Shown one piece after another: positions 18,803 to 29,124 of a stretch of DNA of 64,000 nt. Numbering within the stretch: the first letter of the stretch is position 1; every line of letters begins with the position of its first letter. Origin of the DNA: Lichenihabitans psoromatis. GTDB lineage: Bacteria > Pseudomonadota > Alphaproteobacteria > Rhizobiales > Beijerinckiaceae. Below the pieces are notes generated by a model. That model was not told where the DNA came from, made no database searches, and was given only the letters and a program-made list of their open reading frames with translations. The stretch spans positions 2,915,501 through 2,979,500 of the forward strand of contig NZ_CP036515.1 of assembly GCF_004323635.1 (NCBI RefSeq), written 5' to 3'. A program made the position numbers and the translations under genes.

Positions 18803-21052
18803 TTAGAGGAAGCTCTGCGGATCGACGTCGACGTTGACCGTGACATTGCCGCGCGGGCGAGGCGCCGCCTTCAGGGTTCGGCGCAGAAAGCCTTGCAGAT
18901 CGATCGATCGGGCGGTTTTGACCAGCAGGCGAAAGCGGTAGCGACCCCGCACCATGGCGAGAGGTGCTTCGGCCGGGCCGAGCACGAGCAGCGTGCCGCG
19001 TTCAACACCCGTGCGAAGCTGATCCGCTTCGGAGAGAGCGGCGCGCGCGAGGGCGCGGGCATGAGTTTCGGCGGCATGGCGGTCCGTCCCCGACACGATG
19101 ACGGCTGCGAGGCGCCCGAAGGGGGGCAGTTCCGCATCCTGACGGGACGCGATCTCCGAGGCGTAGAACCGCTCCGTATCGCCGGACAACAAGGCTCGGA
19201 TCACGGGATGACCGGGTTGGAAGGTCTGGATCATGCCGCGTCCCGGGGCATCCCCTCGTCCGGCGCGGCCTGTGACCTGCTGCAGCATCTGGAACGTTCG
19301 TTCAGCGGCGCGAGGGTCGCCGTTGGAAAGGCCGACATCGGCATCGATGACCCCGACGAGCGTCAACCGGGGGAAATGATGACCTTTGGCGACGAGCTGC
19401 GTTCCGATGATGATATCGACATCGCCCTCTGCAATGGCTGCGAGTTCCTCGCGTAGCTTGGCGGCCCCACCCGGAAAGTCCGATGACAGTAGCAGCGTCT
19501 TGGCGTCTGGGAATTGGGCTTGGACGTTTTCGGCAAGCCGTTCGACCCCCGGGCCGCAGGCAACGAGCGAGTCGACCGCATCGCATTCAGGGCAATGTTT
19601 CGGTCTTGGCTCCTGATGGCCGCAATGGTGGCACACGAGAGCGCCGCGAAAGCGGTGCTCGACCAGCCAAGCCGAGCATTGTGGGCAGCGAAGACGATGA
19701 CCACAGGTTCGGCAGAGTGTCAGGGGCGCATAACCGCGGCGGTTCAGGTAGAGCAACGTCTGCTGACCAGCCGCATGGGTGGCCTGCATCGCTTCGACCA
19801 GTGGCGGCGCGATCCACTGGCCGCGTGGCGGCGGCGTGGTCCTGAGGTCGATCGCGCTGAGCATCGGCAAGGCGCGTCCGCCGAAGCGGGTCGGCAGTCT
19901 GAGATGGCGGTAGCGTCCGCGTTCGGCGTTGACGCGTGTTTCGACCGACGGCGTTGCCGAGGCCAGAATAACGGGAATATTCTCGAGCTGCCCGCGCACG
20001 ACCGCCATGTCGCGCGCGTGATAGGTGACGCCGTCTTCTTGCTTATAGGCGGCCTCATGCTCCTCATCGACCACGATGAGGCCGAGGTCGGCGAAGGGCA
20101 GAAAGAGGCTCGACCGGGCGCCGGCCACGACCCTGACCTCGCCACTCGCGACGCCGGACCAGATTCGAGTGCGTCGCTTGCCTCCGATCTCCGAATGCCA
20201 TTCCGCGGGTGGAACCCCGAAGCGGGCCGCAAACCGCCCGATGAACTGAGACGTCAAAGCGATTTCAGGCAGGAGGATCAGCACCTGCCGCCCTGCCGCG
20301 ATGGTGGCCGCGACGGCCTCGAAATAGACATCGGTCTTTCCAGCGCCCGTCACGCCATCGAGGAGCGAGACGCTGAAGGCTTTGGCGGCGATTGCCTCGC
20401 GCAACGCCTCGGCGGCTTGCTCCTGTCCCGCGTCGAGCCGATGTCCGGCAAAAGTCGGGTCCGGGGGCAGGGCAACCGGCTTGGGTGGCAGGGCCTCGGA
20501 GAGCAACACTCCGTCGGCGGCGAGCGCCTCGATCACAATGGCGCTGCACTGGGCCGCAAGCGAAAGGGCAGCTTTCGACAGCGGCTCCTCGGCCGCAAGG
20601 GCATCGAGCACACGGGACCGCGCCGGCGTCGAGCGTGTCACCAACGTGCCTGAGCGGCGATAGCCGAGCCGGATCGGGTCCGGTTTGCTCTCGTCGAGCC
20701 GCCGCGTCACCATGCGAAGCACCAGCCCGCGCGGCGTAAGCGTCCAGCGTGCGACCCAATCGACAAGGTCGCGCAAGGGTTTCGCGATCGGTGCGACCGG
20801 GAAGCGGGCCACGACCTGTTTGAGGTTCGCGCCACCGGCTGGCGTGGCGCTGCTTTCCCACACGACGCCGAAGACGGGCCGCGTGCCGAGCGGAACCTCG
20901 ACCACATCGCCGAGATCGAGCCGCAGCCCGGCCGGTACGCGATACGAATAGGCTTGGTCGATACCGACCGGAATCAGGACGTCCACGACGGTTGGATCGA
21001 CGCGGTTCGGGTGGCCTTCGTCTGAAGCGGGGTCGCGATCGTCCCCGTCCAT
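18803..21052 (-). CDS. priA: Primosomal protein N' (replication restart helicase PriA)
   Basis: Superfamily 2 3'-5' DNA helicase that recognises stalled forks and reloads the replicative helicase. It has 749 residues from ATG 21052. The N-terminal DNA-binding domain (VDVLIPVGIDQAYSYRVP) precedes Walker A GVTGAGKT near 236-243, the DEEH box VVDEEHEAAYKQ near 324-335 and the helicase motif ILASATPS. A zinc-binding insert of Cys pairs (CRTCG, CPQC, CHHCG, CPEC) lies near 448-490. GTQLVAKGHHFP and QVTGRAGRGD follow. An upstream extension to 21103 would overlap truB and lacks homology. The start lies 10 bp after the truB stop, which suggests co-transcription, an unusual place for priA. Confidence 0.96.
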   Translation of the reverse strand: MDGDDRDPASDEGHPNRVDPTVVDVLIPVGIDQAYSYRVPAGLRLDLGDVVEVPLGTRPVFGVVWESSATPAGGANLKQVVARFPVAPIAKPLRDLVDWVARWTLTPRGLVLRMVTRRLDESKPDPIRLGYRRSGTLVTRSTPARSRVLDALAAEEPLSKAALSLAAQCSAIVIEALAADGVLLSEALPPKPVALPPDPTFAGHRLDAGQEQAAEALREAIAAKAFSVSLLDGVTGAGKTDVYFEAVAATIAAGRQVLILLPEIALTSQFIGRFAARFGVPPAEWHSEIGGKRRTRIWSGVASGEVRVVAGARSSLFLPFADLGLIVVDEEHEAAYKQEDGVTYHARDMAVVRGQLENIPVILASATPSVETRVNAERGRYRHLRLPTRFGGRALPMLSAIDLRTTPPPRGQWIAPPLVEAMQATHAAGQQTLLYLNRRGYAPLTLCRTCGHRLRCPQCSAWLVEHRFRGALVCHHCGHQEPRPKHCPECDAVDSLVACGPGVERLAENVQAQFPDAKTLLLSSDFPGGAAKLREELAAIAEGDVDIIIGTQLVAKGHHFPRLTLVGVIDADVGLSNGDPRAAERTFQMLQQVTGRAGRGDAPGRGMIQTFQPGHPVIRALLSGDTERFYASEIASRQDAELPPFGRLAAVIVSGTDRHAAETHARALARAALSEADQLRTGVERGTLLVLGPAEAPLAMVRGRYRFRLLVKTARSIDLQGFLRRTLKAAPRPRGNVTVNVDVDPQSFL

Positions 21053-21062
21053 GTCGGTGGCC

Positions 21063-22022
21063 TTAGAAGCGAAGGTTGAACACGCGATGGGGAACCAGCG
21101 CACCCTGTTCGACAGGGCCGAACGCTACGACAACGCCGCCACAGGTCGCATAGGCGATGCCATCCGACGGTGCATCCCGGCCGAGCAGAAGAAGGCTTTG
21201 ACCGCGACGGAGCTGAGCCGCCGAATCCCGGTTGATCGCCACATGCGGCACGTCGCTGAGGCCCGCCTCGACCGGCATCAAGAAGCTGGCGAGATCCGCG
21301 CCTTCGGCTTCGAGATCCGCCAGTTGAGCCGCATGCGACTCATAAAGTGGGCCGACGCGGGTCCGGCGAAGGGCCGTGACATGGCCGAAGCAACCCAAGG
21401 CCTCGCCAAGATCACGCGCGATCGCACGCACATAGGTGCCCTTGCCGCATTTCGCTTCGAACACGGCCTCGCCGTCTCCGAACGTGACGAGATCGAGCGC
21501 ATGAACCGTGATCGGGCGTGGCGGCAACTCGACCGTCTCCCCATCGCGCGCGCGGTCGTAAGCCCGCTCGCCATTGACCTTGATGGCCGAATAGGCCGGA
21601 GGGCGCTGCATGAGAACCCCAGTGAACGACGGCAGCAACGCCTCGATGGCCTCGCGGGTCGGGCGTGCGTCCGAGGTCGCGATCACGCGTCCTTCGGTAT
21701 CGTCGGTGTCGGTCTGGCTGCCCCATTGCACGCGGAAACGATAGGCCTTTTCGCCATCCTGAACGAACGGCACGGTCTTTGTGGCTTCGCCGAACGCGAC
21801 CGGAAGCAGGCCGGACGCCAACGGATCGAGGGTTCCGGCGTGACCCGCCTTCTTTGCATTGAAGATCCGCTTCAGACGGCTGACCGCGTGGGTCGACGTC
21901 ATGCCGATCGGCTTATCCAGCACGAGCCAGCCATTGACCTCACCGCGCTTTTGGCGCTGCGGGCGGGGCTCGACCTGCGGGGTCGCGAGGATGGGGTCGG
22001 ACATGGCGGCAGAAAGGGTCAT
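21063..22022 (-). CDS. truB: tRNA pseudouridine(55) synthase TruB
   Basis: Makes pseudouridine 55 in the T-arm of tRNAs. It has 319 residues. GWLVLDKPIGMTSTHAVS opens the fold, and the catalytic aspartate is D66 in HAGTLDPLASG. RPPAYSAIKVNGERAYDRAR and KCGKGTYVRAIARDLG are the family's RNA-binding motifs. The first 25 residues are non-conserved; ATG 22004 (MSDP) is an alternative start. It follows rbfA by 110 bp, with a weak terminator-like hairpin in the gap, and leads into priA. Confidence 0.96.
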   Translation of the reverse strand: MTLSAAMSDPILATPQVEPRPQRQKRGEVNGWLVLDKPIGMTSTHAVSRLKRIFNAKKAGHAGTLDPLASGLLPVAFGEATKTVPFVQDGEKAYRFRVQWGSQTDTDDTEGRVIATSDARPTREAIEALLPSFTGVLMQRPPAYSAIKVNGERAYDRARDGETVELPPRPITVHALDLVTFGDGEAVFEAKCGKGTYVRAIARDLGEALGCFGHVTALRRTRVGPLYESHAAQLADLEAEGADLASFLMPVEAGLSDVPHVAINRDSAAQLRRGQSLLLLGRDAPSDGIAYATCGGVVVAFGPVEQGALVPHRVFNLRF

Positions 22023-22051
22023 GGATGAAAACTGATCACTCTTCGATGATG

Positions 22052-22076
22052 AAAAAAAGACCCGCCGTCTGGCGAG
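22052..22076 (-). terminator. Weak intrinsic terminator between rbfA and truB
   Basis: On the minus strand CTCGCC pairs with GGCGGG over an AGAC loop (one G-U pair), followed by TCTTTTTTT. The stem occupies 22061-22076 and the T-run 22052-22058. At six base pairs it is short and probably partial, so some transcription should continue into truB and priA. Confidence 0.6.
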
Positions 22077-22132
22077 AGAAGGCTTGAGCCGAAGGGGAAC
22101 CGCGCAAAGCGGATGCGGCGATAGATCGATAT

Positions 22133-22552
22133 TTAGGCCGGATCTTGGTCGTCGTCGCCGAGGACCGAGAGATCCCGTTGCACTTCCGGCGAGGCCAGGA
22201 TCGCGTCGATGCGCGACGACTTTTCGAAGCTCTCGTCGGCCCGAAAGCGGAGCTCCGGCGCGTAACGCAGGTTGATCTTATGCGCTAATTCGGTCCGCAG
22301 CAGCTTCTTGTTCTTGTCGAGGGCCGTCAAAACCTTGTCGAGATCCTTGCCCCCGAGCGGCATGACGAATGCGGTCGCAAGTTTGAGGTCGGGTGACATG
22401 CGAACTTCGGGAACCGAAATCACGTGAACGTCGAGCACCGGATCGGTGATGACGCCGCGTGACAAGACTTCGGCCAACGCGTGACGCACGGCCTCGCCCA
22501 CCCGCAGCATCCGCTGCGAGGGTTCCGATGCTGACTGCTTCACATTCGCCAT
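22133..22552 (-). CDS. rbfA: 30S ribosome-binding factor RbfA
   Basis: Late 16S rRNA maturation factor with one KH-like domain, 139 residues. The family landmarks are [17 protein letters not shown] near 14-30, [23 protein letters not shown] near 36-58, and [22 protein letters not shown] near 100-121. It lies 95 bp downstream of infB on the same strand, the order expected in the nusA-infB operon. A 12-bp hairpin sits in that gap. The acidic C-terminal tail (GDDDQDPA) is common in the family. Confidence 0.95.
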   Translation of the reverse strand: MANVKQSASEPSQRMLRVGEAVRHALAEVLSRGVITDPVLDVHVISVPEVRMSPDLKLATAFVMPLGGKDLDKVLTALDKNKKLLRTELAHKINLRYAPELRFRADESFEKSSRIDAILASPEVQRDLSVLGDDDQDPA

Positions 22553-22596
22553 GTCGTGACTCTCAAAAAATCGATGGTTGGATGCCCCTAAATGCG

Positions 22597-22625
22597 TGAG
22601 GCCGCATCACCAGGATGCGGCCTCA
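22597..22625. repeat. Perfect 12-bp inverted repeat between infB and rbfA
   Basis: TGAGGCCGCATC (22597-22608) and GATGCGGCCTCA (22614-22625) are exact complements around ACCAG. In the operon transcript this forms a stable hairpin 22 bases after the infB stop and 45 bases before rbfA. There is no T-run on either side, so it does not look like an intrinsic terminator. It may be an RNase III site or a 3'-end stabiliser; this is inference. Confidence 0.75.
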
Positions 22626-22647
22626 TCCATAAACCCAGGCCGTCGTG

Positions 22648-25600
22648 TCAGAGGTAACGCTTCTCCGAGTGAACGAGGTAGCACTCGATCACGTCGTTTT
22701 GGCGCATATCCTGGTAGCTTTCGAAAGCCATACCGCATTCCTGGCCTGCCACGACATCCTTCACTTCGTCCTTGAAGCGCTTGAGCGTCGAGAGCTTGCC
22801 TTCGTGAACCACGACGTTGTCGCGGATCAAGCGGACATGAGCGCCGCGCTGAACCGTGCCATCCGTGACACGGCAACCCGCGACCTTGCCGACCTTCGAG
22901 ATGTTGAACACCTCGAGGATCTGAGCATTGCCCAGCATTTCTTCGCGCAGCGTCGGCGCGAGCATGCCAGACATCGCCGCCTTCACGTCATCCACGAGGT
23001 TGTAGATGATGTTGTAGTAGCGGACCTCGATACCGACCTGCTCGGCCAGCGAGCGAGCTTCCTTGTGGGCGCGGACGTTGAAGCCCAGCACGACGGCGTT
23101 CGATGCCTCCGCCAAGGTGACGTCCGATTCCGTGATGCCGCCGACCCCGGCGTGAACCACGCGGGCCGTGACTTCGTCGGTCCCGAGCTTCTCGAGCGTC
23201 GCCATGATGGCTTCGACCGAACCCTGCACATCGCCCTTGATGACGAGCGGAAATTCCTTGCGGCCCGCCGTCTTCAACTGGCTCATCATGTCGGCCAAGG
23301 AGCCGCGCACCGAACCACCGCGCGCCGCAAGCTTTTCCCGCTTCTGGCGTTCACGATATTCGGTGATCTCGCGGGCTCGTGCCTCGGACTCGACGACCGC
23401 GACACGATCGCCGGCATCGGGTGCACCCGAGAAGCCAAGGACTTCCACCGGAAGCGACGGACCCGCCGACGTCACGGTATTGCCCTGGTCATCGATCAGC
23501 GCGCGAACGCGACCCGATTGAGAGCCGGCCACGATCAGATCGCCCACCTTCAGGGTTCCGCGCTGCACCAGCACGGTCGCCACGGGACCACGACCCTTGT
23601 CGAGCCGTGCCTCGATCACGGTGCCTTCAGCGGCGCGTTCCGGGTTGGCGCGCAAATCGAGCAACTCGGCCTGCAGCTCGATTCCTTCGAGCAGCTTGTC
23701 GAGGTTGATCTTCTTGGTGGCCGACACTTCGACTTCGAGCGTATCGCCACCCATCGTCTCGGTCTGCACGTCATATTGCAGCAATTCCGCACGGACCCGC
23801 TCGGGCTTCGCGTCATTCTTGTCGATCTTGTTGATCGCCACGATGATCGGAACGCCCGCCGCTTGGGCATGCGCGATCGCTTCAGCCGTTTGCGGCATGA
23901 CGCCGTCGTCGGCTGCCACGACCAGCACGACGATATCGGTCACTTTGGCGCCGCGCGCCCGCATCGCCGTAAAGGCCGCATGGCCAGGCGTATCGATGAA
24001 GGTAATCGGCTTGCCGCCCGGTGCGATGACCTGATAGGCGCCGATATGCTGGGTGATGCCACCTGCCTCGCCCGACACGACATTCTTATGCCGGATCGCA
24101 TCCAGCAGCGACGTCTTGCCGTGATCGACGTGACCCATGATCGTGACCACGGGCGGACGCGGCAACAGGTTGGTATCCTCGTCCGGAATGTCGAACAGGC
24201 CGTCTTCGACGTCCGATTCAGCGACGCGGCGAACCGTGTGGCCCATTTCCTCAGCCAGCAATTGCGCCGTATCCGCGTCGATCACATCGGTGATCTTCAG
24301 CATCTGACCTTGCTTCATTAGCAAGCGGACGACATCGACACCACGCTCGGACATGCGATTGCCGAGCTCTTGGATCGTGATCGTCTCTGGCAGCACGATC
24401 TCGCGCGACAGCTTCTCCTTCGGCTCGGCTCCGAAACCCTTGAGTCGCTGCGTTCGACGACGAAACGCTGCGATCGAGCGTGTCCGATCCTCTTCCTCGG
24501 AGGTCGCGCTGGTCACGGTCAGACGGCCACGATTGCGCGGATCCGCGCCACGCGTTGGTTTGGGCGGCAGCACGACCTTGGTCGGCATAGCAGGGCGAAG
24601 CAGGCGACGTGCTGCGCTCTCCTCCTCGGCCGTGCGCGGCGCGCCGGTCGCCGTCAACGTCTTGCGGACGCCGGACGCATCCGTGGTCACGCTGCGGCGC
24701 TTGGCTTCCTCTTCGGATTTGCGCTTGGCCTCCGTCTCGATCGCCCGTCGCGCATCTTCTTCACGCTTGCGGACCTCGGCGGCTTCCCGCTCGACCTTTT
24801 CGATCACTTCGCGTTCGGCGCGCAGGATCGCGTCGGCCTCGGCACGGCGACGATCTTCTTCCTCACGGGACTTCGCACCGATGAGGGCGCGGGCGCGGGC
24901 CTCACGCTCTTCCTCGGTCAGGGTTCGCAACACGACACCCGTCTGCGGACGGCCGGGCGTCGCCGGGCGACCCTGCGGACCGGCGGTCGGGCGAGCCGGT
25001 GCCGGGGCTGCAGCCGGACGAGCCTGCTGCGCACTATTGGCAGAGCCGGAGCGGAACGGCTGCCCCGATTGCGGCCGGGTGGTGGCTTGCGGAGCGCGGC
25101 TCGGGGCCGCGGCGGCGGGACGGCTCGCTTGCGACGGCGACACTGCGGGCCGGGGCGCAACCACCGGGGCTGCAGGGCGGGCGACTGCGACGGGGGCGGT
25201 CACGACCGGCGCTTCGACAACCGGCGTGGCCACAGGCGCTTCGGCCACGGGCTCGGCCTTCGCCGGGGTCACGGCAGGAGCGGGCGATGCAACGACGGCG
25301 GGTGCCACCGCAACAGGCGCCGCAGCGGCTGGCGCCGCAACGACAGGCGCAGGTGCGTCCGCAGGCTGTGCAGCTTCGGTCTCTCGCCGCTTTGCCTCAC
25401 GTGCCGCATCGTCTCGGATCTTGACGTCACGCGCCTGGGCGTCGCGCAATTGCGCCTCGCGCAGCGCCTCTCGAACCTGGGCCTCGCGGGCCGACGGCTC
25501 ACGCGCCGGGGCTGGTGCAGCCGCAACGGTTGCTTCTCGGGGCGCGACGGGCGCCTGGACCGGAGCCGCCGAAACCTCGCGCTGGGGAGCCTCGCCCGGA

Positions 25601-25761
25601 CCGGACACCCGACGCTTCACCTTCTCGACCACGACCTGCTTGGTGCGGCCATGCGAAAAGCTTTGGCGAACAGTTCCCTGCTCAGCCGGCCGCTTCAACG
25701 ACAAGGTCTTGGTCGGAGCAACGGTCAAAGTCTTTTCGCCGGCGTTATTCGGTTCACTCAT
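22648..25761 (-). CDS. infB: Translation initiation factor IF-2
   Basis: GTPase that brings fMet-tRNA to the 30S subunit and promotes subunit joining. It has 1037 residues, long for the family because of the N-terminal part (about 1-430). That part is rich in Ala, Pro, Arg and Glu, with charged repeats such as [18 protein letters not shown] near 90-107 and Ala/Pro/Val runs near 130-250. An IF2_N-like segment ([16 protein letters not shown]) follows. The G domain begins near 540 with G1 GHVDHGKTS, then DTPGHAAF (G3) and NKIDK (G4). The C-terminal domain ends LVHSEKRYL. The upstream gap holds two short hairpins with the same stem (GCGGA...TCCGC) at 25807-25824 and 25838-25852. Confidence 0.97.
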   Translation of the reverse strand: MSEPNNAGEKTLTVAPTKTLSLKRPAEQGTVRQSFSHGRTKQVVVEKVKRRVSGPGEAPQREVSAAPVQAPVAPREATVAAAPAPAREPSAREAQVREALREAQLRDAQARDVKIRDDAAREAKRRETEAAQPADAPAPVVAAPAAAAPVAVAPAVVASPAPAVTPAKAEPVAEAPVATPVVEAPVVTAPVAVARPAAPVVAPRPAVSPSQASRPAAAAPSRAPQATTRPQSGQPFRSGSANSAQQARPAAAPAPARPTAGPQGRPATPGRPQTGVVLRTLTEEEREARARALIGAKSREEEDRRRAEADAILRAEREVIEKVEREAAEVRKREEDARRAIETEAKRKSEEEAKRRSVTTDASGVRKTLTATGAPRTAEEESAARRLLRPAMPTKVVLPPKPTRGADPRNRGRLTVTSATSEEEDRTRSIAAFRRRTQRLKGFGAEPKEKLSREIVLPETITIQELGNRMSERGVDVVRLLMKQGQMLKITDVIDADTAQLLAEEMGHTVRRVAESDVEDGLFDIPDEDTNLLPRPPVVTIMGHVDHGKTSLLDAIRHKNVVSGEAGGITQHIGAYQVIAPGGKPITFIDTPGHAAFTAMRARGAKVTDIVVLVVAADDGVMPQTAEAIAHAQAAGVPIIVAINKIDKNDAKPERVRAELLQYDVQTETMGGDTLEVEVSATKKINLDKLLEGIELQAELLDLRANPERAAEGTVIEARLDKGRGPVATVLVQRGTLKVGDLIVAGSQSGRVRALIDDQGNTVTSAGPSLPVEVLGFSGAPDAGDRVAVVESEARAREITEYRERQKREKLAARGGSVRGSLADMMSQLKTAGRKEFPLVIKGDVQGSVEAIMATLEKLGTDEVTARVVHAGVGGITESDVTLAEASNAVVLGFNVRAHKEARSLAEQVGIEVRYYNIIYNLVDDVKAAMSGMLAPTLREEMLGNAQILEVFNISKVGKVAGCRVTDGTVQRGAHVRLIRDNVVVHEGKLSTLKRFKDEVKDVVAGQECGMAFESYQDMRQNDVIECYLVHSEKRYL

Positions 25762-25858
25762 TAGTCAAACGTCCCAAGGGCCTTGCCCAGCCACTAACCC
25801 GAATGTGCGGAAACGACTGTCCGCCGATCAATTTGTTGCGGAGCAGGTCCGCCACGGT

Positions 25859-26530
25859 CTAAGTCTCGTTTAAAGCCGCGTTGCCCGACGTCTCGGCCGC
25901 CCCATTCGGGCTCGCTCCGCGAAAACGCTCTAGCCGAGCCGCGCGCGTGAAAAACGCATCGCTGACCCCGCCTGTCAGAAGACCAGCGTGTATCACATTT
26001 GAGCGTCCCAGTGCCAAATCCAATTGGCTGGACACAAAGATTTGTACACGGGCCATCTTATCCCGGCGGTCGCCAATTGCTCGGCGAGCCGCAGCCTCGA
26101 TTTTTCTTACGCCGTCCGCACTCCCATCAGCCGCATGGATCAGTCCCGCAAGAGCGTTCCTGGCCAGCGCCGTCTCAACCTTCATCGAACCAGCCACGAC
26201 CTGACCGGCCTTATTCGCAAACGCAAGAGCTTGCAAGGCATCGCGTTGGAGCAAGTCGTCGACCTGCTCCACCAAAGGCGACGCAAATCGCATCTCCTGC
26301 TTGAACGCCCGCGTGAAAGACTTGCGTTTCACGGCGAGCGCCACAGTCTCGGCATCCGCCAGGACCCAGGCCCCACGGCCTGGAAGCTTGGCGCGGATAT
26401 CCGGCACCACGCAGCTGTCCGGCCCGACCACAAAACGGATCAGCCCCGAGGGATCCCCCTTCTGACGTGTGACGATACAGGTCCGCTCAGGGCCTTTTTC
26501 ATCCCCAAGCGTGTCTGCATCGTCTTCCAT
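25859..26530 (-). CDS. YlxR-type (DUF448) RNA-binding protein with L7Ae-like domain
   Basis: Protein of 223 residues made of an N-terminal YlxR domain (about 12-95; ERTCIVTRQKGDPSGLIRFV and LPGRGAWVLAD are its signatures) and a C-terminal L7Ae/L30e-like domain (about 100-200; FANKAGQVVAGSMKVETAL). This two-domain form is common in alphaproteobacteria. The gene lies between nusA (10 bp upstream) and infB (97 bp downstream), its universal position. An RNA-binding role is established by structure for the family; the precise target here is unknown. Confidence 0.92.
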   Translation of the reverse strand: MEDDADTLGDEKGPERTCIVTRQKGDPSGLIRFVVGPDSCVVPDIRAKLPGRGAWVLADAETVALAVKRKSFTRAFKQEMRFASPLVEQVDDLLQRDALQALAFANKAGQVVAGSMKVETALARNALAGLIHAADGSADGVRKIEAAARRAIGDRRDKMARVQIFVSSQLDLALGRSNVIHAGLLTGGVSDAFFTRAARLERFRGASPNGAAETSGNAALNET

Positions 26531-26540
26531 GTCAACGTCT

Positions 26541-28145
26541 TTACTGCTGCTCAGTTTCCGCTTCCAGTTCTTCTTGTTGTTCGTCGTCCGCAGGCGCGGC
26601 CGCCTCGACCCAGCCGGCGAGGACTCGGGCCTCCATGATCATGGCTTCGGCATCTTCCTTCGAGAGTTCGAAGTCATCGAGATAACCAGCGTTGCGGATG
26701 GTTTCACCATCCTTACGCTCGGTCCAACCGACGAGATCATCCGTCGCACAGCCGGCGAAATCTTCCACAGACTTCACGTCGATCTCGCCAAGCTTCACCA
26801 GCATGGCGGATGTGACGCCGTTGATCTGCTTCAACTCGTCCGACACGCCGAGCTCGCGGCGCTTGCTGTCGAACTCTTCTTCGATTCGCGACAAGTAATC
26901 GCGAGCGCGTGTCTGGATTTCCAACGCCGTCTCTTCGTCGAAACCCTCGATCGAGCTGACTTCGTCCGGCTCGACGAAAGCGATTTCCTCGACGGTTCGG
27001 AACCCTTCCGACGCCAACAGCTGGCCCACGACTTCGTCGACGTCGAGCGCCTCCATGAACAGGGTCGTGCGCGTCAGGAACTCCTTCTGTCGGCGCTCGG
27101 ATTCTTCCGCCTCGGTCAGGATGTCGATATCCCAGCCGGTCAGCTGCGAGGCGAGGCGAACGTTCTGTCCACGACGCCCGATCGCAAGGGAGAGTTGGTC
27201 ATCGGGGACCACAACTTCAATGCGCGAGGAATCCTCGTCGAGCACGACCTTGACGACTTCGGCCGGCTGAAGCGCGTTGACGATGAAGGTCGCCGAATCG
27301 ACCGACCACGGAATAATGTCGATCTTCTCGCCTTGCAGCTCGTTCACGACGGCCTGCACGCGCGAACCCCGCATACCGACGCAGGCGCCGACCGGATCGA
27401 TCGACGAGTCGCGCGACGTCACACCGATCTTGGCGCGCGAGCCGGGATCACGCGCAACCGCCTTGATCTCGATGATGCCGTCGTAAATTTCCGGCACTTC
27501 TTGGGTGAAGAGCTTCGCCATAAACTGCGGATGGGTGCGCGACAGGAAGATCTGCGGCCCGCGCTGCTCGCGGCGCACATCGTAGACATAAGCGCGAATG
27601 CGGTCGCCAGGGCGAAACATTTCGCGCGGGATCATCTCGTCCCGCCGCACGATCGCTTCGCCGCGCCCGAGATCGATGACGACGTTGCCATATTCGACGC
27701 GCTTGACGATGCCGTTGACGATATCGCCGATGCGCTCCTTGTATTCGTCATACTGACGGTCGCGCTCTGCCTCCCGCACCTTCTGGACGATGACCTGCTT
27801 GGCCGACTGAGCCGCGATACGGCCAAAGTCGAACGGGGGCAGCGTCTCCGAGATCCAATCGCCGACCTGTGCGGCAGGGTTCTTGCGGCGCGCATCGTCG
27901 AGCGTGATGTGGATCGCGTCATTTTCGACCTCGTCGACCACGAGCAGCAGGCGCGAGAAGCGAATTTCGCCGGTCTTTGGATTGATCTCGGCCCGAACTT
28001 CCGTCTCTTGGCCGTAGCGCGACCGAGCCGCCTTCTGCATCGCGTCTTCCATCGAGGCCAGCACGATCTGCCGGTCGATCGACTTCTCGCGGGCGACCGC
28101 GTCGGCGATCTGCAGCAGTTCCAGTCTATTGGCGCTGACGGCCAT
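26541..28145 (-). CDS. nusA: Transcription termination/antitermination factor NusA
   Basis: RNA polymerase-binding factor that modulates pausing, termination and antitermination. It has 534 residues. The N-terminal domain ([18 protein letters not shown]) is followed by the S1 domain near 130-200 and two KH domains near 210-350 ([18 protein letters not shown] and [14 protein letters not shown]). Two helix-hairpin-helix repeats of the NusA C-terminal type follow ([16 protein letters not shown], then [23 protein letters not shown]). The tail is very acidic and Gln-rich ([11 protein letters not shown]). It lies 53 bp after rimP and 10 bp before ylxR. Confidence 0.97.
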   Translation of the reverse strand: MAVSANRLELLQIADAVAREKSIDRQIVLASMEDAMQKAARSRYGQETEVRAEINPKTGEIRFSRLLLVVDEVENDAIHITLDDARRKNPAAQVGDWISETLPPFDFGRIAAQSAKQVIVQKVREAERDRQYDEYKERIGDIVNGIVKRVEYGNVVIDLGRGEAIVRRDEMIPREMFRPGDRIRAYVYDVRREQRGPQIFLSRTHPQFMAKLFTQEVPEIYDGIIEIKAVARDPGSRAKIGVTSRDSSIDPVGACVGMRGSRVQAVVNELQGEKIDIIPWSVDSATFIVNALQPAEVVKVVLDEDSSRIEVVVPDDQLSLAIGRRGQNVRLASQLTGWDIDILTEAEESERRQKEFLTRTTLFMEALDVDEVVGQLLASEGFRTVEEIAFVEPDEVSSIEGFDEETALEIQTRARDYLSRIEEEFDSKRRELGVSDELKQINGVTSAMLVKLGEIDVKSVEDFAGCATDDLVGWTERKDGETIRNAGYLDDFELSKEDAEAMIMEARVLAGWVEAAAPADDEQQEELEAETEQQ

Positions 28146-28198
28146 TCAAATCACTCCTCGAAAGATAGAGTCGGGTTAAATTGGTTACGTGCGGCGGA

Positions 28199-28945
28199 TC
28201 AGCGGCGCTTGAGCGTTTTGATACCAGCCGGAATGACAGGTTTGGCTTTGTTGCGAGCAGCGAACCGACCCGGGCCGCGCTTGGTTGCTTCGCCCGTAGC
28301 GGCGGCGGGTTTTGGCTCCACCTCGTCCGGCGCGTCGGTTTCAGGCTCCTCCTCGCGCTGGCCGCGCAAGGAGTCGCGGATGAGATCGTCCGTCAGGACC
28401 AGACGCGCATCATCGAGATCCGCCAGCGGCAGATAGACTTCGGCGGGATCACCCGGCTTGGCATCAAGCCGCGTCAACGTGAGCTTACCGCCCCCGACGG
28501 CCGTCAGGATCCCGCGAAACCGTCGCCGCCCATCGAGTGCGACCGCGAGTTCGACTTTGGCCTCATGCCCAAGGGCGCGCTGAAAATCGGAGACGCGAAC
28601 CAGCGGTCGGTCGATGCCCGGAGAGGACACCTCCAGCCGGTAGGCGCCTGAGATCGGTTCGTCGAGGTCGAGGACCGGCGAGATCGCCTTGCTGGCCTGC
28701 TCGCAATCCTCGATCGTCATGGTTCCATCCGTGCGCTCGGCCATGATCTGAAGCGTCGCATCGGGCCCTGACGAGAGTTTGACGCGGACGAGCCGTAAAG
28801 CGAAATCGGCCAGAACGGGCTCGATGGCGCGGGCCACGCGTGCGGCCGCACCCGTTTCGGTGCTGAGCCGCGGTTCATCCAGCGGTGCCTCGATAAGGGC
28901 GGTCGCGCCCGGAGCCGGGTATGTGGGATCGGTCAAGATGTCCAA
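28199..28945 (-). CDS. rimP: Ribosome maturation factor RimP
   Basis: Assembly factor for the 30S head, 248 residues, long because of an Arg/Pro/Glu-rich C-terminal tail (about 190-248). The core shows [21 protein letters not shown] near 39-59, [37 protein letters not shown] split over 78-115, and a RimP C-terminal SH3-like domain from [15 protein letters not shown]. There is no good ATG: TTG 28945 is reported, but TTG 28936 has GAGG nine bases upstream and may be the true start. It is the first gene of rimP-nusA-ylxR-infB-rbfA-truB-priA and is preceded by an attenuator-like leader. Confidence 0.93.
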   Translation of the reverse strand: MDILTDPTYPAPGATALIEAPLDEPRLSTETGAAARVARAIEPVLADFALRLVRVKLSSGPDATLQIMAERTDGTMTIEDCEQASKAISPVLDLDEPISGAYRLEVSSPGIDRPLVRVSDFQRALGHEAKVELAVALDGRRRFRGILTAVGGGKLTLTRLDAKPGDPAEVYLPLADLDDARLVLTDDLIRDSLRGQREEEPETDAPDEVEPKPAAATGEATKRGPGRFAARNKAKPVIPAGIKTLKRR

Positions 28946-29045
28946 CCTCGAAGAGACTGCATCGTCAGGATGATTTGTGGGATTGGTTGACCGAGCGAAC
29001 GATAACCAGCGAGAGAGTCAGGCCGATCGGCACCAAATCGACAAT

Positions 29046-29077
29046 AAAAAAGAGCGGGTCCGGCAGGAGCCCACTCT
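29046..29077 (-). terminator. Intrinsic terminator in the rimP 5' leader
   Basis: Minus-strand AGAGTGGGCTCC (29077-29066) pairs with GGACCCGCTCT (29061-29051) over TGCC, with one G-U pair and one bulged base, and runs into TTTTTT. It ends about 100 bases before rimP, with no minus-strand gene upstream for it to terminate. It therefore looks like a leader attenuator. Enterobacterial rimP leaders are also reported to end in a terminator-like hairpin. Confidence 0.75.
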
Positions 29078-29124
29078 CACAAAAACAACCGGACATTTCA
29101 GTCAGCATCAGCTAACTGCAGCCT

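Noticed and set aside
22645..25873. Long plus-strand frames antisense to infB (558, 506 and 464 residues)
   Set aside because: They overlap one another and the firmly identified IF-2 gene, and their composition is typical of complement frames in Ala/Arg-rich coding DNA.
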